A stretch of 64,000 bases of DNA from assembly GCA_963576475.1 (NCBI GenBank), contig OY754990.1:1458903-1522902 (forward strand). The letters run 5' to 3'. Under the pieces are notes generated by a model. The model had not been told where the DNA came from, did not search any database, and saw only the letters and a list, made by a program, of their open reading frames with translations. This document shows positions 63,846 to 64,000 of this stretch, piece after piece. The DNA comes from Molanna angustata (lineage: Eukaryota > Arthropoda > Insecta > Trichoptera > Molannidae). Made by a program: the position numbers and the translations under genes. How positions within the stretch are numbered: the first letter of the stretch is position 1; each line of letters opens with the position of its first letter.

Positions 63846-64000
63846 AAAAGTTAAAATTCGTCTGTGTATACATGCTAAGTCCTTTCTTTATTCGTATAAT
63901 TTTCATAGTCCTAGAACGTCGCTATTTAGTCTCTCTTAAGTCGAGGTTATTGTGAATATCCTGGGATATTATTCTAGGTATGCAGCTTGGTACTTCAACT

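Overview
This is AT-rich eukaryotic, almost certainly insect, DNA. The evidence is spliceosomal introns in a ribosomal-protein pseudogene, C2H2 zinc-finger arrays with insect-type HSGEKP linkers, and a dense mix of insect non-LTR retrotransposons, SINEs, LTR elements and cut-and-paste transposons. Frequent TAGGTACCTA-like words and the style of the R1-, RTE- and RLE-type LINEs hint at Lepidoptera, but the order is an inference. I see no bacterial operons, rRNA, canonical tRNA gene or CRISPR. The only plausibly intact cellular-type gene is a zinc-finger ORF at 1315-2514 (-). Everything else recognisable is mobile DNA or decayed sequence, so the window reads as nested transposon-rich, probably heterochromatic or intergenic, DNA.

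Layout. 0-2.6 kb: SINE-like and LINE scraps, then a C2H2 zinc-finger gene whose array decays past its stop codon. 3.2-4.8 kb: an unclassified dispersed repeat with a near-perfect 109-bp-arm palindrome; a second copy lies at about 58.2-58.7 kb. 5.5-11.9 kb (-): a nearly complete I-superfamily LINE (Gag with three zinc knuckles; endonuclease-RT-RNase H) split by a 1.1-kb Harbinger element with 14-bp TIRs and a TTG target duplication. 12.0-12.8 kb (+): an intron-containing RPS25 pseudogene with its promoter. 13.2-15.2 kb: Ty3/gypsy pol and R1-clade LINE relics. 15.2-21.2 kb (-): a CR1/L2-type LINE (PHD-finger ORF1, EN-RT ORF2) with six tandem repeats and a tRNA-like unit between its ORFs; it separates two parts of an R1-clade relic. 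22-25 kb: a MITE-like tandem dimer and a tRNA-derived SINE. 26-39 kb: two LTR copies of one gypsy family, enclosing an RLE (R4/Dong-like) LINE, a Jockey/CR1-type LINE and a broken gag-pol.

39-44 kb (+): a decayed zinc-finger array interrupted by a 2.7-kb insertion made of a 5'-truncated RTE-type LINE joined to an 18-unit 76-bp minisatellite, the whole flanked by a 10-bp target duplication. 45.95-50.04 kb: a complete DNA transposon with 34-bp TIRs and a GAAT duplication carrying a broken transposase (Sola-like is my best guess). It sits in a GC-rich unidentified block and is itself hit by a 93-bp RTE-tail insertion with a 12-bp duplication. 50.7-56.2 kb: a LINE RT fragment, then a local AT-rich duplication with further LINE fragments. 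59.08-60.49 kb: a non-autonomous hAT element with a perfect 8-bp duplication. 61-64 kb: a GC-rich hairpin series, homopolymers and LINE 3' ends.

The genes do not form a pathway. They record a history of insertion: which element sits inside which can be read from target duplications and interrupted reading frames. The most notable structures are the satellite-LINE chimera, the tandem repeats spanning ORF2 starts in two different LINEs, and the 34-bp-TIR transposon with its repeated CATGTG motifs.
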